DNA from: Imbricaverruca yamaguchii
Taxonomy: Eukaryota > Arthropoda > Thecostraca > Neoverrucidae
Assembly (NCBI GenBank): GCA_034440575.1
Contig: JAOTOL010001456.1
Coordinates: 490,001 to 554,000, forward strand
Direction of reading: 5' to 3'
Length of the DNA: 64,000 nt
In this document: piece by piece, positions 13,701-25,700 of the stretch
Position numbering within the stretch: position 1 is the first letter of the stretch
How the letters are laid out: every line of letters starts with the position of its first letter
Made by a program: the position numbers and the translations under genes
Notes under the pieces: generated by a model
The model's database searches: none
What the model was told of the DNA's origin: nothing
What the model saw: the letters and a program-made list of their open reading frames with translations, nothing else

Positions 13701-16700
13701 CCGCGCTGCTGCGACACTCAGCCGCGGCTCTGCAGCAGTGCGGTGCGCGCGAGTGGCGCAGCACGTGCGTCCGATTGGTAGCACTCGTTCTTGATGGGCT
13801 GATTGCATCGTTCATGGCCACAAGTGACCGAAACGATTGGTCGATAGTCGGCGGCGCAGCGGAGGTCAGTGCGGTCGGGGGTCAGTGCGCGGAGGCGTGG
13901 CGCTCGCCGCTGTGTGCGCCAGTCGTCCGGTGCGTGGCCCTGGGGCGCCGAACGCTGTGGCCTAGCGTGTGCGCCAGTAACTGCGTGGCATCACGCGGTG
14001 CCAGGTACACCGCCTGTGCGCCAGTACACCGCCGTGTGCGCCAGGTACACCGCCGTGTGCGCCAGTACACCGTGTGCGCCAACACCGCTGTGTGCGCCAG
14101 TACACCGCTGTGTGCGCCAGGTACACCGCCGTGTGCGCCAGTACCTTTGCCCTGTTGCAGTACACCGCCGTGTGCGCCAGTACACCGCTGTGTGCGCCAG
14201 GTGCACCGCTGTGTGCGCCAGGTACACCGCTGTGTGCGCCAGGTACACCGCTGTGTGCGCCAGGTACACCGCTGTGTGCGCCAGGTACACCGCTGTGTGC
14301 GCCAGTACACCGCTGTGCGCCAGGTACACCGCTGTGTGCGCCAGTACACCGCTGTGTGCGCCAGGTACACCGCTGTGTGCGCCAGTACACCGCTGTGTGC
14401 GCCAGGTACACCGCTGTGTGCGCCAGTACACCGCTGTGTGCGCCAGGTACACCGCTGTGTGCGCCAGGTACACCGCTGTGTGCGCCAGGTACACCGCTGT
14501 GTGCGCCAGGTACACCGCTGTGTGCGCCAGGTACACCGCTGTGTGCGCCAGGTACACCGCTGTGTGCGCCAGGTACACCGCTGTGTGCGCCAGGTACACC
14601 GCTGTGCGCCAGGTACACCGCCGTGTGCGCCAGGTGCACCGCTGTGTGCGCCAGGTACACCGCTGTGTGCGCCAGGTACACCGCTGTGCGCGCCAGGTGC
14701 ACCGCTGTGTGCGCCAGGTACACCGCTGTGCGCGCGGAATCTGCTGGTGTCGGCGTCACCGTGCGACGTCTCCATCTGAAGATGACGCACATTTCCACCG
14801 CGGACGTATTCATCTCGCGCAAGTAAGCTCCCGGCGAGGCTCGACAGAGCTCCTGGGAGTCTGGCCGAGCGTCGGCGGGAGAGGCTGGGATGGCGCCACC
14901 TGACCTCTGGCGGACTTAACCGAACTAACGTGGGATGTGACAGAATTACGGCAGATGTGGCAGAGCTCCGGCGAAACCCGGTCGAGCTGAGGTGCGATAT
15001 GGCGGAGATCCGGCGGCTCCCCTCTTGACCTCCATCCTCTGAACACTCAAGCACTCAACATGAGTTCAAGGGTTCATGAGCACTCAACGGTTGCTTCGTG
15101 TGAAGAAGCACGGCCATCGACCGTTAGCGCACAGCTCGAGCGATGCAAAGCGGAATTAGTAGGACGAGCAATATCGTATGATGTTGGCAGGTTTTGCAAG
15201 AACCTTGATTGATGTACTCCGGCGGTTGATGAGCGGATGATTAAGCCAAGCCGACAATAGTGATGTGTTCATACATAGGTTGAAAATTCGTTGCATAATG
15301 CATTGCATTGCAGTAAACATGAGTTGAATATGATTAAATATGGTTAAGATGCTCGGCATTTCATCTGTTCATGCAATGCCATGTGAATAGTAGTCTCTCT
15401 TAGCGACGCCACGAGCTTTTGATAGGAGGACGAATCTTGTTGGATTGTTGGATTGGGGTGGGGGAGGGGGCAAGCGCTTCCTAGCCCCCTTTTGGCAACG
15501 ATCCTGATAGCATCTGTCCAGGTTATAACAAACGAACAAAGCACACGGCACAGCGGCATGTGTCCCGGGGTGTGGATGCGTCCCGGGGTGTGGATGTGTC
15601 CCGGGGTGTGGATGTGGAGGTGCCGACTTAACGCTGAAGGGAGGGAGACGATAGAAAAGAAACCGCTACAAATTCATACATGACCTTCATATTCTTGAAC
15701 TGAATGGATTAGGATGAGATTGAAATGAACGTTTGAGCAGTTGTCCGTATTTTCCAATTTTGAGAATGAGTAGCTGGCTAGGATTGTCAAGAGCTCTCAG
15801 CACAGTCTGAAGTATTCGTTATCAGATGACAGAGGGAGACCTGATGTCTGATCTTGACCGGCGCCTGACTAGTGGTGGGCAGTCGCGCTGATCTTTCCCA
15901 ACATACTCACAATTGCCCACCGATGATGTGGTGTAACCTGACGCTACCCGACTTTTAATCTTGAGAGGCCTTATTTTCGGGGACTCCGCGCCGAACTATC
16001 CACATTTGCACTGCCGATACCTGTGACCTGACCTGACTTCTCTTCGACAGGCGCCGAAGCGGGCCAGTCGAAGACCTGACCTGAAGCGGGCCGGCACGGC
16101 GCGCTACTCGCGCATCCGTTGACCTGACCTGACATGACCTCGACAGGTATCTGTCGCGGGTTGACACCGATGAGGAGCTCTCCCAGCAGCTGCACATCTA
16201 CGAGGCAGTGCTGAGGCGTGAAGATAGCGAGTCGGAGGGGGAGAGCATGCCCGTGGATGCTAATGTCAGGTGAGAGCGGACATGACATCCCATCGGCCCA
16301 CCTCACTCTCGGCTGCACACCGGCTCTGCTGGTATGCTGGGATCCGCTCACCAGAGTGGATCCAACGGCTCGGTCTGTCCAGAATTTGAATTATTTCCCC
16401 AAACATGTAGCCATTGAATTATTACCCCAAACATGCCGTCGATCGCTCCCCGGCACGTGCTACTAAGCGCTTCCGGGCAGATTGCCAGGATTGTTTGGCG
16501 TATTTATAGACATGGGTGTCACGATGTGATTTACCACGAGTGAGACGGCGAAGGCGCGTGCGGGGGAGCGAGCACGAAGGCCGACCTTGCGTACTCGTGC
16601 CGGTACATAACATGTTCACGTTAGCGGCCAGGCCCGACCAGACCGCGCCCGTCTCGACCCGACCGTGAACCTTTCTAAATCTGCATAACTCCTTTTAGCA

Positions 16701-19700
16701 ACGCACGTCGACACCCGCTTTGCTCACTCAGAGATACACACATACGTTGCATAGCCAGCGTGCATCCCAATATCTCCTCTGGTGTAATCATTCGAGGGAA
16801 AGGGTAGGTGGTGGCGTTTTCTGCGTCCGTGCAGCCAGCCTCTACCATGCATCTCGCGCTTTAGTCGGTGGCCGACTGACACTGCTAGCTCAGCCGGCAA
16901 TGTATCGGGTCCAGCATTCCGCACAATGTGTGCAGGCCTAAATGGAAGGTGTTTTATCACCGCCGTGGGAGTTCGGTAAGTCTGTGACACCTGAGATAGC
17001 GGCACTAATCCACAGGTCCCCATCATCAGACACGCAGGTCCCCATCACGAGACCCATAGGTCCCCACCACCAGATTCACATGTGTCAACTACCAGGCCCA
17101 CAGATCCCCATCACCAGGCCCATCACCAGGCCCACATATCCCCATCAGCAGGCCCATCACCAAGCCCACAGATCCCCATCACCAAGGCCCACAATCCCAT
17201 CACAGGCCCATCCAACCAGGCCCACAGATCCCATCACAGGCCCAACCATCAGCAGGCCCACATATCCCCATCAGCAGGCCCATCACCAAGCCCACAGATT
17301 CCCATCATCAAGCCCACATATCCCCATCACCAGGCCCATCACCAGGCCCACATATCCCCATCACCAGGCCCATCACCATGGCCACAGATCCCCATCACCA
17401 GGCCCACATATCCCCATCAGCAGGCCCATCACCAAGCACACAGATCCTCTTCAGACCCACATGTCACTATCATCAGACTCACAGATCCTCTTCAGGCTCA
17501 CATGTCACTATCATCAGACTCACAGATGCCCACCACCAGACGCACGTGACCATCTCATCAGATCCATAGGTCCACATCGCCAAACCCACAGGTCGCCATC
17601 ACCAGGCCACTGGTCCACATCACCAGACCTAGAATACCACGTCACCAGACGTACAGGCCCACGTCAGCAGACCGGCGGCTGACGGTGGTCTGACGGTGGT
17701 CTCGACGGTGGTCTGACGGTGGTCTGACGGTGGTCTGACGGTGGTCTGACGGTGGTCTGACGGTGGTCTGACGGTGGTCTGACGGTGGTCTGACGGTGGT
17801 CTGACGGTGGTCTGACGGTGGTCTGACGGTGGTCTGACGGTGGTCTGACGGTGGTCTGACGGTGGTCTGACGGTGGTCTGACGGTGGTCTGACGGTGGTC
17901 TGACGGTGGTCTGACGGTGGTCTGACGGTGGTCTGACGGTCGTCTGACGGTCGTCTTACTTGACGGTGGTCTGACGGTGTCTGACGGTGGTCTGACGGTG
18001 GTCTGACGGTGGTCTGACGGTGGTCTGACGGCGGTCTGACGGTGGTCTGACGGTGGTCTGACGGTGGTCTGACGGTGGTCTGACGCTGGTCTGACGGTGG
18101 TCTGACGGCGGTCTGACGGTGGTCTGACGGTGGTCTGACGGTGGTCTCGTCGGTGGTCTGACGGTGGTCTGACGGTGGTCTGACGGTGACGTGGTCTGAC
18201 GGTGGTCTGACGGTGGTCTGACGGTGGTCTGACGGTGGTCTGTGGTATGTTGACGGTGGTCTGACGGTGGTCTGACGGTGGTCTGACGGTGGTCTGACGG
18301 CGGTCTGACGGCGGTCTGACGGTGGTCTGACGGTGGTTGACGGTCTGACGGTGGTCTGACGATGGTCTGACGGTGGTCTGACGGTGGTTTGACGGTGGTC
18401 TGACGGTGGTCTGACGGTGGTCTGTCGGTGGTCTGACGGTGGTCTGACGGTGGTCTGACGGTGGTCTGACGGTGGTCTGACGGTGGTCTGACGGTGGTCT
18501 GACGGTGGTCTGATGATGGTCTGACGGTGGTCTGACGGTGGTCTGACGGTGGTCTGACGGTGGTCTGACGGTGGTCTGACGGTGGTCTGACGGCGGTTTG
18601 ACGGTGGTCTGACGGTGGTTTGACGGTGGTCTGACGGTGGTCTGACGGTGGTCTGACGGTGGTCTGACGGTGGTCTGACGGTGGTCTGACGGTGGTCTGA
18701 CGGTGGTCTGACGGTGGTCTGACGGTGGTCTGACGGTGGTCTGACGGTGGTCTGACGGTGGTCTGACGGTGGTCTGACGGTGGTCTGACGGTGGTCTGAC
18801 GGTGGTCTGACGGTGGTCTGACGGTGGTCTGACGGTGGTCTGACGGTGGTCTGACGGTGGTCTGACGGTGGTCTGACGGTGGTCTGACGGTGGTCTGACG
18901 GTGGTCTGACGGTGGTCTGCGGTCTGACGGTAGTCTGTCGGTAGTCTGACGGTGGTCTGTCGGTGGTCTGACGGTGGTCTGATGGCGGTCTGACGGCGGT
19001 CTGACGGTGGTCTGATGATGGTCTGACGGTGGTTTGACGGTGGTCTGACGGTGATGTGACGGTGGTCTGACGGTTGACGGTGGTCTGCGGTGGTCTGACG
19101 GTGGTCTTCGGTAGTCTGACGGTAGTCTGACGGTGGTCTGACGGTGGTCTGATGATGGTCTGACGGCGGTCTGACGGTGGTCTGACGGTGGTCTGACGGT
19201 GGTCTGACGGTGGTCTGATGATAGTCTGACGGTGGTAGAGGTCTGACGGTGGTCTGACGGTGGTCTGACGGTGGTCTGACGGTGGTCTGACGGTGGTCTG
19301 ACTGTGGTCTGACGGTGGTCTGACGGTGGTCTGTCGGTGGTCTGACGGTGGTCTGACAGTGGTCTGACGGTGGTCTGACGGTGGTCTGACGGTGGTCTGA
19401 CGGTGGTCTGTCGGCGGCAGGACGCTGCCGCGCAGTCGCGCCTCTGCGCCGGCCGACCTGGACGAGCGGCGCCGGTCGCGCCGCTTCTCGGCGCGCCGGC
19501 CGCCGCTGGACACGCCCCTGCCGCCGGAGGAGCACGCGCCGGCCTACAGCTTCTACCGGCCGGACGGCGACAGCTGGTCGGTCAGCGCGCGCCGGCGGGT
19601 GTTCAGCCGCGACCAGCAGCCGGCCGCCGTCGAGATCAACGGCCTATCCGGCTCAGAGCCCCACACCAAATGTGAGTGCGTGACTCGGGATGCTGAGCGT

Positions 19701-22700
19701 GAGTCTGTCTGCGGTGGTGGTGGAGGCAGGTGCAGGGGACAGTCCACATAGATGGTGGACTGTCCGTCCGCCAGATATAGCATCGTTACGCTCTCGGTCG
19801 GCAGTTTCCGGTTTTTGCCGTCGCTCTAGGTTTCGTTAGACTTCTGTGTCACCGTAGCTCCATAGGCTTTTTATAACGTTCACGTAAGCTCGATTTCTTA
19901 AACAGTGCATTTTTAGCACTCGCGCTTTTGGCCAGCTGGTGACTTTCCAGCACAGAGCAATGTTCAAATGCTTGGCTCAAACATTTTTGATTCCAGGAGC
20001 CCATAACTGCCCTATTTCGGCCGTTCTGTCCTGACATGTATTCTCCAGTTCAATGTGAACCGATTCAGATCCCACAGGATTCATCTATCGCGGGTCAGGT
20101 CAGATTAAAGTAGTGATCTCATTTTCGGTACACTGAAAATAGCCAAAGTTTTACAATTGCTAGTACTCTGGGCTTGACATGGACGCCGAATTCAAAGTCC
20201 CAGCCAAATATAACTCAGAGTGACCATTTGAAGCCAATAACCTTGAACATATCAAATGCATGCTGGAATGCATGCGACCTAAAGTGAAGGTGCCGGAAGC
20301 AGGTAGTAGCTGTTAGCGAATCCACTATCTGGTAAGTAAATATACTTAGGAATTATGGTAACTATGACAAACGTGTGCAAAAAAAATGTGATGTAGAATT
20401 TCAAGAAGCTGTCCTTTTTACAAGTCCATTTAGCACATTAATCGGCATCGAGGTGAATAAAATCATATTTTGCCATGTCACACATACACTAATATTTGTA
20501 TCACCACGTGCTTACGTTATCCAAATGCACTGTGCAATTCACATACAACTCGAAAAGGCGATACCAAGTTGCTGAGATGTCCGCAGGCGGGCTCGTGCTT
20601 CAGAGCTGTTGTCAACAATCGGAGCACCAGCATCGACACTTACTGCTGTGTGTCCGCGTCCTACCATGACTGGTCCGGACTACGCGGCCCACCTAACCTG
20701 CCACGTGCGCCCGTGTCCTACCATGACTCGTGCGGCCCACCTAACCTGCCACGTGCGCCCGTGTCCTACCATGACTGGTCCGGACCGTGCGGCCCACCTA
20801 ACCTGCCACGTGCGCCCGTGTCCTACCATGACTGGTCCGGCCCACCTAACCTGCCACGTGCGCCCGTGTCCTACCATGACTGGTCCGGCCCACCTAACCT
20901 GCCACGTGCGCCCGTGTCCTACCATGACTGGTCCGGCCCACCTAACCTGCCACGTGCGCCCGTGTCCTACCATGACCGGTCCGGCCCACCTAACCTGCCA
21001 CTGCCCCTACCATGACTGGTCCACCTAACCTGCCACGTGCGCCCGTGTCCTACCATGACCGGTCCGGCCCACCTAACCTGCCACGTGCGCCCGTGTCCTA
21101 CCATGACTGGTCCGGCCACCTAAACCTTCCAGACGTCGGCCCACCTAACCTGCCACGTGCGCCCGTGTCCTACCATGACTGGTCCGGCCCACCTAACCTG
21201 CCACGTGCGCCCGTGTCCTACCATGACCGGTCCGGCCCACCTAACCTGCCACGTGCGCCCGTGTCCTACCATGACTGGTCCGGCCCACCTAACCTGCCAC
21301 GTGCGCCCGTGTCCTACCATGACCGGTCCGGACCGTGCGGCCCACCTAACCTGCCACGTGCGCCCGTGTCCTACCATGACCGGTCCGGGCCACCTAACCT
21401 GCCACGTGCGCCCGTGTCCTACCATGACGGTCGGACTCGTGCGGCCCACCTAACCTGCCACGTGCGCCCGTGTCCTACCATGACCGGTCCGGACCGTGCG
21501 GCCCACCTAACCTGCCACGTGCGCCCGTGTCCTACCATGACTGGTCCGGCCCACCTAACCTGCCACGTGCGCCCGTGTCCTACCATGACTGGTCCAGCCC
21601 ACCTAACCTGCCACGTGCGCCCGTGTCCTACCATGACTGGTCCGGCCCACCTAACCTGCCACGTGCGCCCGTGTCCTACCATGACTTGTCCGGACCGTGC
21701 GGCCCACCTAACCTGCCACGTGCGCCCGTGTCCTACCATGACTGGTCCGGCCCACCTAACCTGCCACGTGCGCCCGTGTCCTACCATGACCGGTCCCCGG
21801 ACCGTGCGGCCCACCTAACCTGCCACGTGCGCCCGTGTCCTACCATGACTGGTCCGGCCCACCTAACCTGCCACGTGCGCCCGGTCTACATACGATCTCG
21901 GCCACCTAACCTGCCACGTGCGCCCGTGTCCTACCATGACTGGTCCGGCCACCTAACCTGCCACGTGCGCCTGTCTACCATGACTGTCGGCCCACCTAAC
22001 CTGCCACGTGCGCACCGTGTCCTACCATGACCGGTCCGGACCGTGCGGCCCACCTAACCTGCCACGTGCGCCCGTGTCCTACCATGACTGGTCCGGCCCA
22101 CCTAACCTGCCACGTGCGCTCGTGTCCTACCATGACTGGTCCGGCCCACCTAACCTGCCACGTGCGCCCGTGTCCTACCATGACTGGTCCGGACCACCTA
22201 ACCTGCCACGTGCGCCCGTGTCCTACCATGACTGGTCGCCACCTAACCGCACGCATGGTCCGGCCACCTAACCTGCCACGTGCGCCCGTGTCCTACCATG
22301 ACTGGTCCGGCCCACCTAACCTGCCACGTGCGCCCGTGTCCTACCATGACCGGTCCGGACCGTGCGGCCCACCTAACCTGCCACGTGCGCTCGTGTCCTA
22401 CCATGACTGGTCCGGCCCACCTAACCTGCCACGTGCGCCCGTGTCCTACCATGACTGGTCCGGACCACCTAACCTGCCACGTGCGCTCGTGTCCTACCAT
22501 GACTGGTCCGGACCACCTAACCTGCCACGTGCGCCCGTGTCCTACCATGACTGGTCCGGCCCACCTAACCTGCCACGTGCTCCCGTGTCCTACCATGACT
22601 GGTCCGAACCTGCGGCAGACTCTGAGATGGGCGTGACGCCCGGACTGCGGCGGCGTCGCGAGCGCCAGGAGCGGCAGCGCAGCTTCATCCGCGACCAGGA

Positions 22701-25700
22701 GGAGCGCGGCTCCCTCTCGCCCGAGAAGGACGGAGAGCGAGCCACCGACCACGAGAACAGGAAGAACGCGCAGCTGAGCCGACTGGACGTTCCGACGTCG
22801 GCGCCTCTCTCCAGAGACCCGAGCTCGCATGGCCTACAGGTAGCCGCACGGCGCTCACCCCTGACCCCCTCATGTCAAGCGTAGACGGTGCTGCGCCAGC
22901 CATTACTGATGGCAGACTTGGCACAGCGCTGCGTTCCCAACTCGAGTTAGGATAACGTCGGGATGGATGTATTTGTATCGCTACCTCCGTTGCCTTTGTT
23001 TGTTTGTTTGTTTGTTTTGTTTGTTTTGTTTATTGGGTGGTCAACGACGCACTTTATGCACATTCACGGGTAATAGCGCCGCCCACACTGTTTCGCCGAC
23101 CTCCGTTGTTTTCGGCTCTTTTGGTGTCCCATGCCCCGGACAGTGTGGAGGGTCGTATTGCGGGACGGCATAGCGCGGCAGTTGGGCACTGGGTTGTCTT
23201 TAAATGGTTCTAACATCTCGGGAACCAGGGCAAGGTAGAGCGTAGAAGGCTTAAAAGCCGGTCCTGTGTCGATGTCACTAAACCACGCGGGAGAAAGAAA
23301 GTCTAAGGCATTTTTGACTGGGCCCATGTTTGTTATGCTGCACATCGGCGAACACGACTGACTACTAATTAATGCGTTGCAGTCGTCGGAACTGGGGCCC
23401 GCGCCGCTATGCCGAACCGAGTCCGGGATCCTGAAGAAGCCCTGGGTGCTGGGCATGATGTACCAGAAGTCGGCCGGGGACCAGAACGCCGAGCCGGCCG
23501 ACCAGGCCGCCGACCGGCGCCGACTCGACCTGGATCTGAAGCAGGACAGCGTGCGCGACCTGCGCCAAAAGCTGCTGAGTCAGTCCAGCCCGCTGTCGCC
23601 GGCCGACGAGCGGACCGGCCGCATCGGCGACACCAGCGGCATCATCTCCAAGGCGAAGGAGGAGCTGACGCGCTCCAAGAGCAAGCACGACCTCAAGAGC
23701 CCCGAGGCGGTCCGACAGGCGGCCGTGCCCGAGCTGCCCAAGAAGTCCGAGAACGACCTGCACTGGGAGCAGCTGATGCGCAGTCTGCAGCGACCGCTGG
23801 TCCTCTGCGACCTCGACTTCTCCGACCTCAACGACACGGACGATGTGGACGCGTCCATGCCGTCGCTGTCGATGAACGGCGGCGGCGTGATGGTGGCGCC
23901 CGGCACCATGCCGCCGCCGCCGCCGCCGCCGCCGCCGCCCATGATGCCTGGCATGCCGCTGCCGCCGCCGCCGCCACCTCGGCTGCCGGGCATGCCGCCG
24001 CCGCCGCCCCCGCCCCGGCTCCCGGGCATGCCGCCGCCACCGCCCGGTGCCAGGTGGTCGGTCGGGAACGACCAGTCTTCCGTCCACCGTTATCCAGCCA
24101 ACGACGCTGCATCAGCTCACCCGACCAAGACGAAGAAAACGGTGAAGCTATTCTGGCGGGAGGTGGGTGAGATGAGCTGGGCCCCTGACTCCGATTATCT
24201 CCCATGTGGAAAGCTTGAGCCGTGCCGCGCTACTTAGACAAGAATGACGAGCGACGGCCTGTCGGAAGTTAGCGCAAGTTTTTTTTTTACTACCTCGTCT
24301 TATTTCGACAGAACGTGATGAAGGATAAGAATGAAGTATTTGGTAGTCTGGGCAGCATCTCTGATTACGCAGTCTTGGTCGGATGTTCGCCAATAGGACC
24401 TGCTAGATTATTACACCAGACTGCGCGACATTGGATGGATCCGTTTCAGGTGCGAACCGACCTGCTGCCAGCTCATCAGAGCACGATCTGGGACGAGATG
24501 CCGCAGTCCACCATCGACACCCAGAAGCTGGAACACCTCTTCGAGTCCCGCGGCAAGGACCTCACCGTCAAGGTGCGTCTCCTTCGTCGTGACCGTAGCC
24601 TGCCGGCCACGGGCCGATCACGAGGCCGCTGTCGTCGCTTTTGTTTCACGCGTCGTACTCGCGTCTGCTCGACTGGAACAAACTTCTCCGGTCACGCTGG
24701 CGAAACGCGCACCGGACCACACTGTCGGCGGTTTTCCCCTTCCTCAGAGGGGTTTTTGCCACTGACGCCAGCCAGTGGCACGCTTTGCATGTTCTCCGGT
24801 TTCCACCATTATCAGCCGGTCGTTAGTGATTGTGACTGTGAGGCAGCTCGCTGTGTAGCACGACGGCACTGGTTAGAAATGATGAGGGCGATTGGGGATC
24901 TGGAACGAAAACTTGGACCCTGTACGTGCGCTCAGTCGCGAGTTATTCATAGGTAAACACACTGAAGGAAGTATGAAGCCACACCGAGTATACCATTCAT
25001 TCACAAACGTAATTGTCACGTAATGCTACTAATGTAAGCAGGCAATCGAAGCTTACTGGTTTCAAAAACACCCAGTTTAGGAACTCTCGAAGAATTCCAA
25101 AGGTATGCTTGCTACGCCACCCCGATAGGTAGAGGTGTGTAGGGTTCCCGATGAAAGGTAGAGAGTCCAGTGCTCCCTCGTCCCATATCGCTGATGATTA
25201 ATATCAAATAGTGTGGGAGGGATGCAGCCATGACCCCCATGCTAGATGCTAGGAGGTCGTCTTGAAAAAGAAGGCAAAGAACGCCTACTAGATAGGGAGT
25301 TAGGGTCAGCTTAATCGAGTTTAGCTTTGAGTCCAAGCAGAGCACTTTGATTCTAAAAAATATAATATTTCAGCTTCTTTAGCTTTGTCATCAGTTTGTT
25401 TTTAATTTGTGAAATCAAAACTACTTAAGCCATGAAATTGAGGCTATAAACATAACACATATCCTATAAAAAATAAATTCTGAAATTGCCAGAGGGATAT
25501 GGAGGGAACGCTTTATTTGGCAAAAGCAAAATCTGAGAGTTGTCGGATGCATAAAGTTTTTAAGCCTGTGTTTTTGATAATATAAGATATACAGCAGAAT
25601 TGTGAGTGCACTCAGGGCGACACAACTTCCTTTATGTTTGTGCGCGTGCTTCCGCATTCGTGTATATGTGCTTATTTGTCGGTTGAATTGAGTTGGTTCA

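Larger units (their letters stand above)
11293..16146. other. Intron c-d remainder
   Basis: Includes GC-rich patches at 11290-11560 and 13440-13960 that open frames in several phases on both strands. None matches FHOD or joins in phase, and exon c joins exon d directly. Three GTGTCCCGGGGTGTGGAT units occur at 15563-15612. Confidence 0.5.

Noticed and set aside
13440..13960. Extra FHOD exon in the GC-rich patch
   Set aside because: Exon c (phase 2) joins exon d (phase 2) directly with unbroken family similarity across the junction; nothing in the patch resembles FHOD.
13622..15054. 385, 344, 390 and 286-codon frames on both strands
   Set aside because: Produced by the GTACACCGCTGTGTGCGCCA array. 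Cys-rich appearance is from TGTGCGCC only.
17642..19535. Two 623-codon minus-strand open frames
   Set aside because: They are the 11-bp array read on the other strand ([11 protein letters not shown] repeats) and run over exon e, which is coded on the + strand. The array has no codon bias beyond the unit.
17683..22610. CRISPR-like arrays
   Set aside because: Repeats are contiguous without unique spacers, and the gene structure is eukaryotic.
20470..22884. Plus frames of 181 to 285 codons before exon f
   Set aside because: Read-through of the 48-bp array. Only the last part (from 22619) matches an exon with splice sites.
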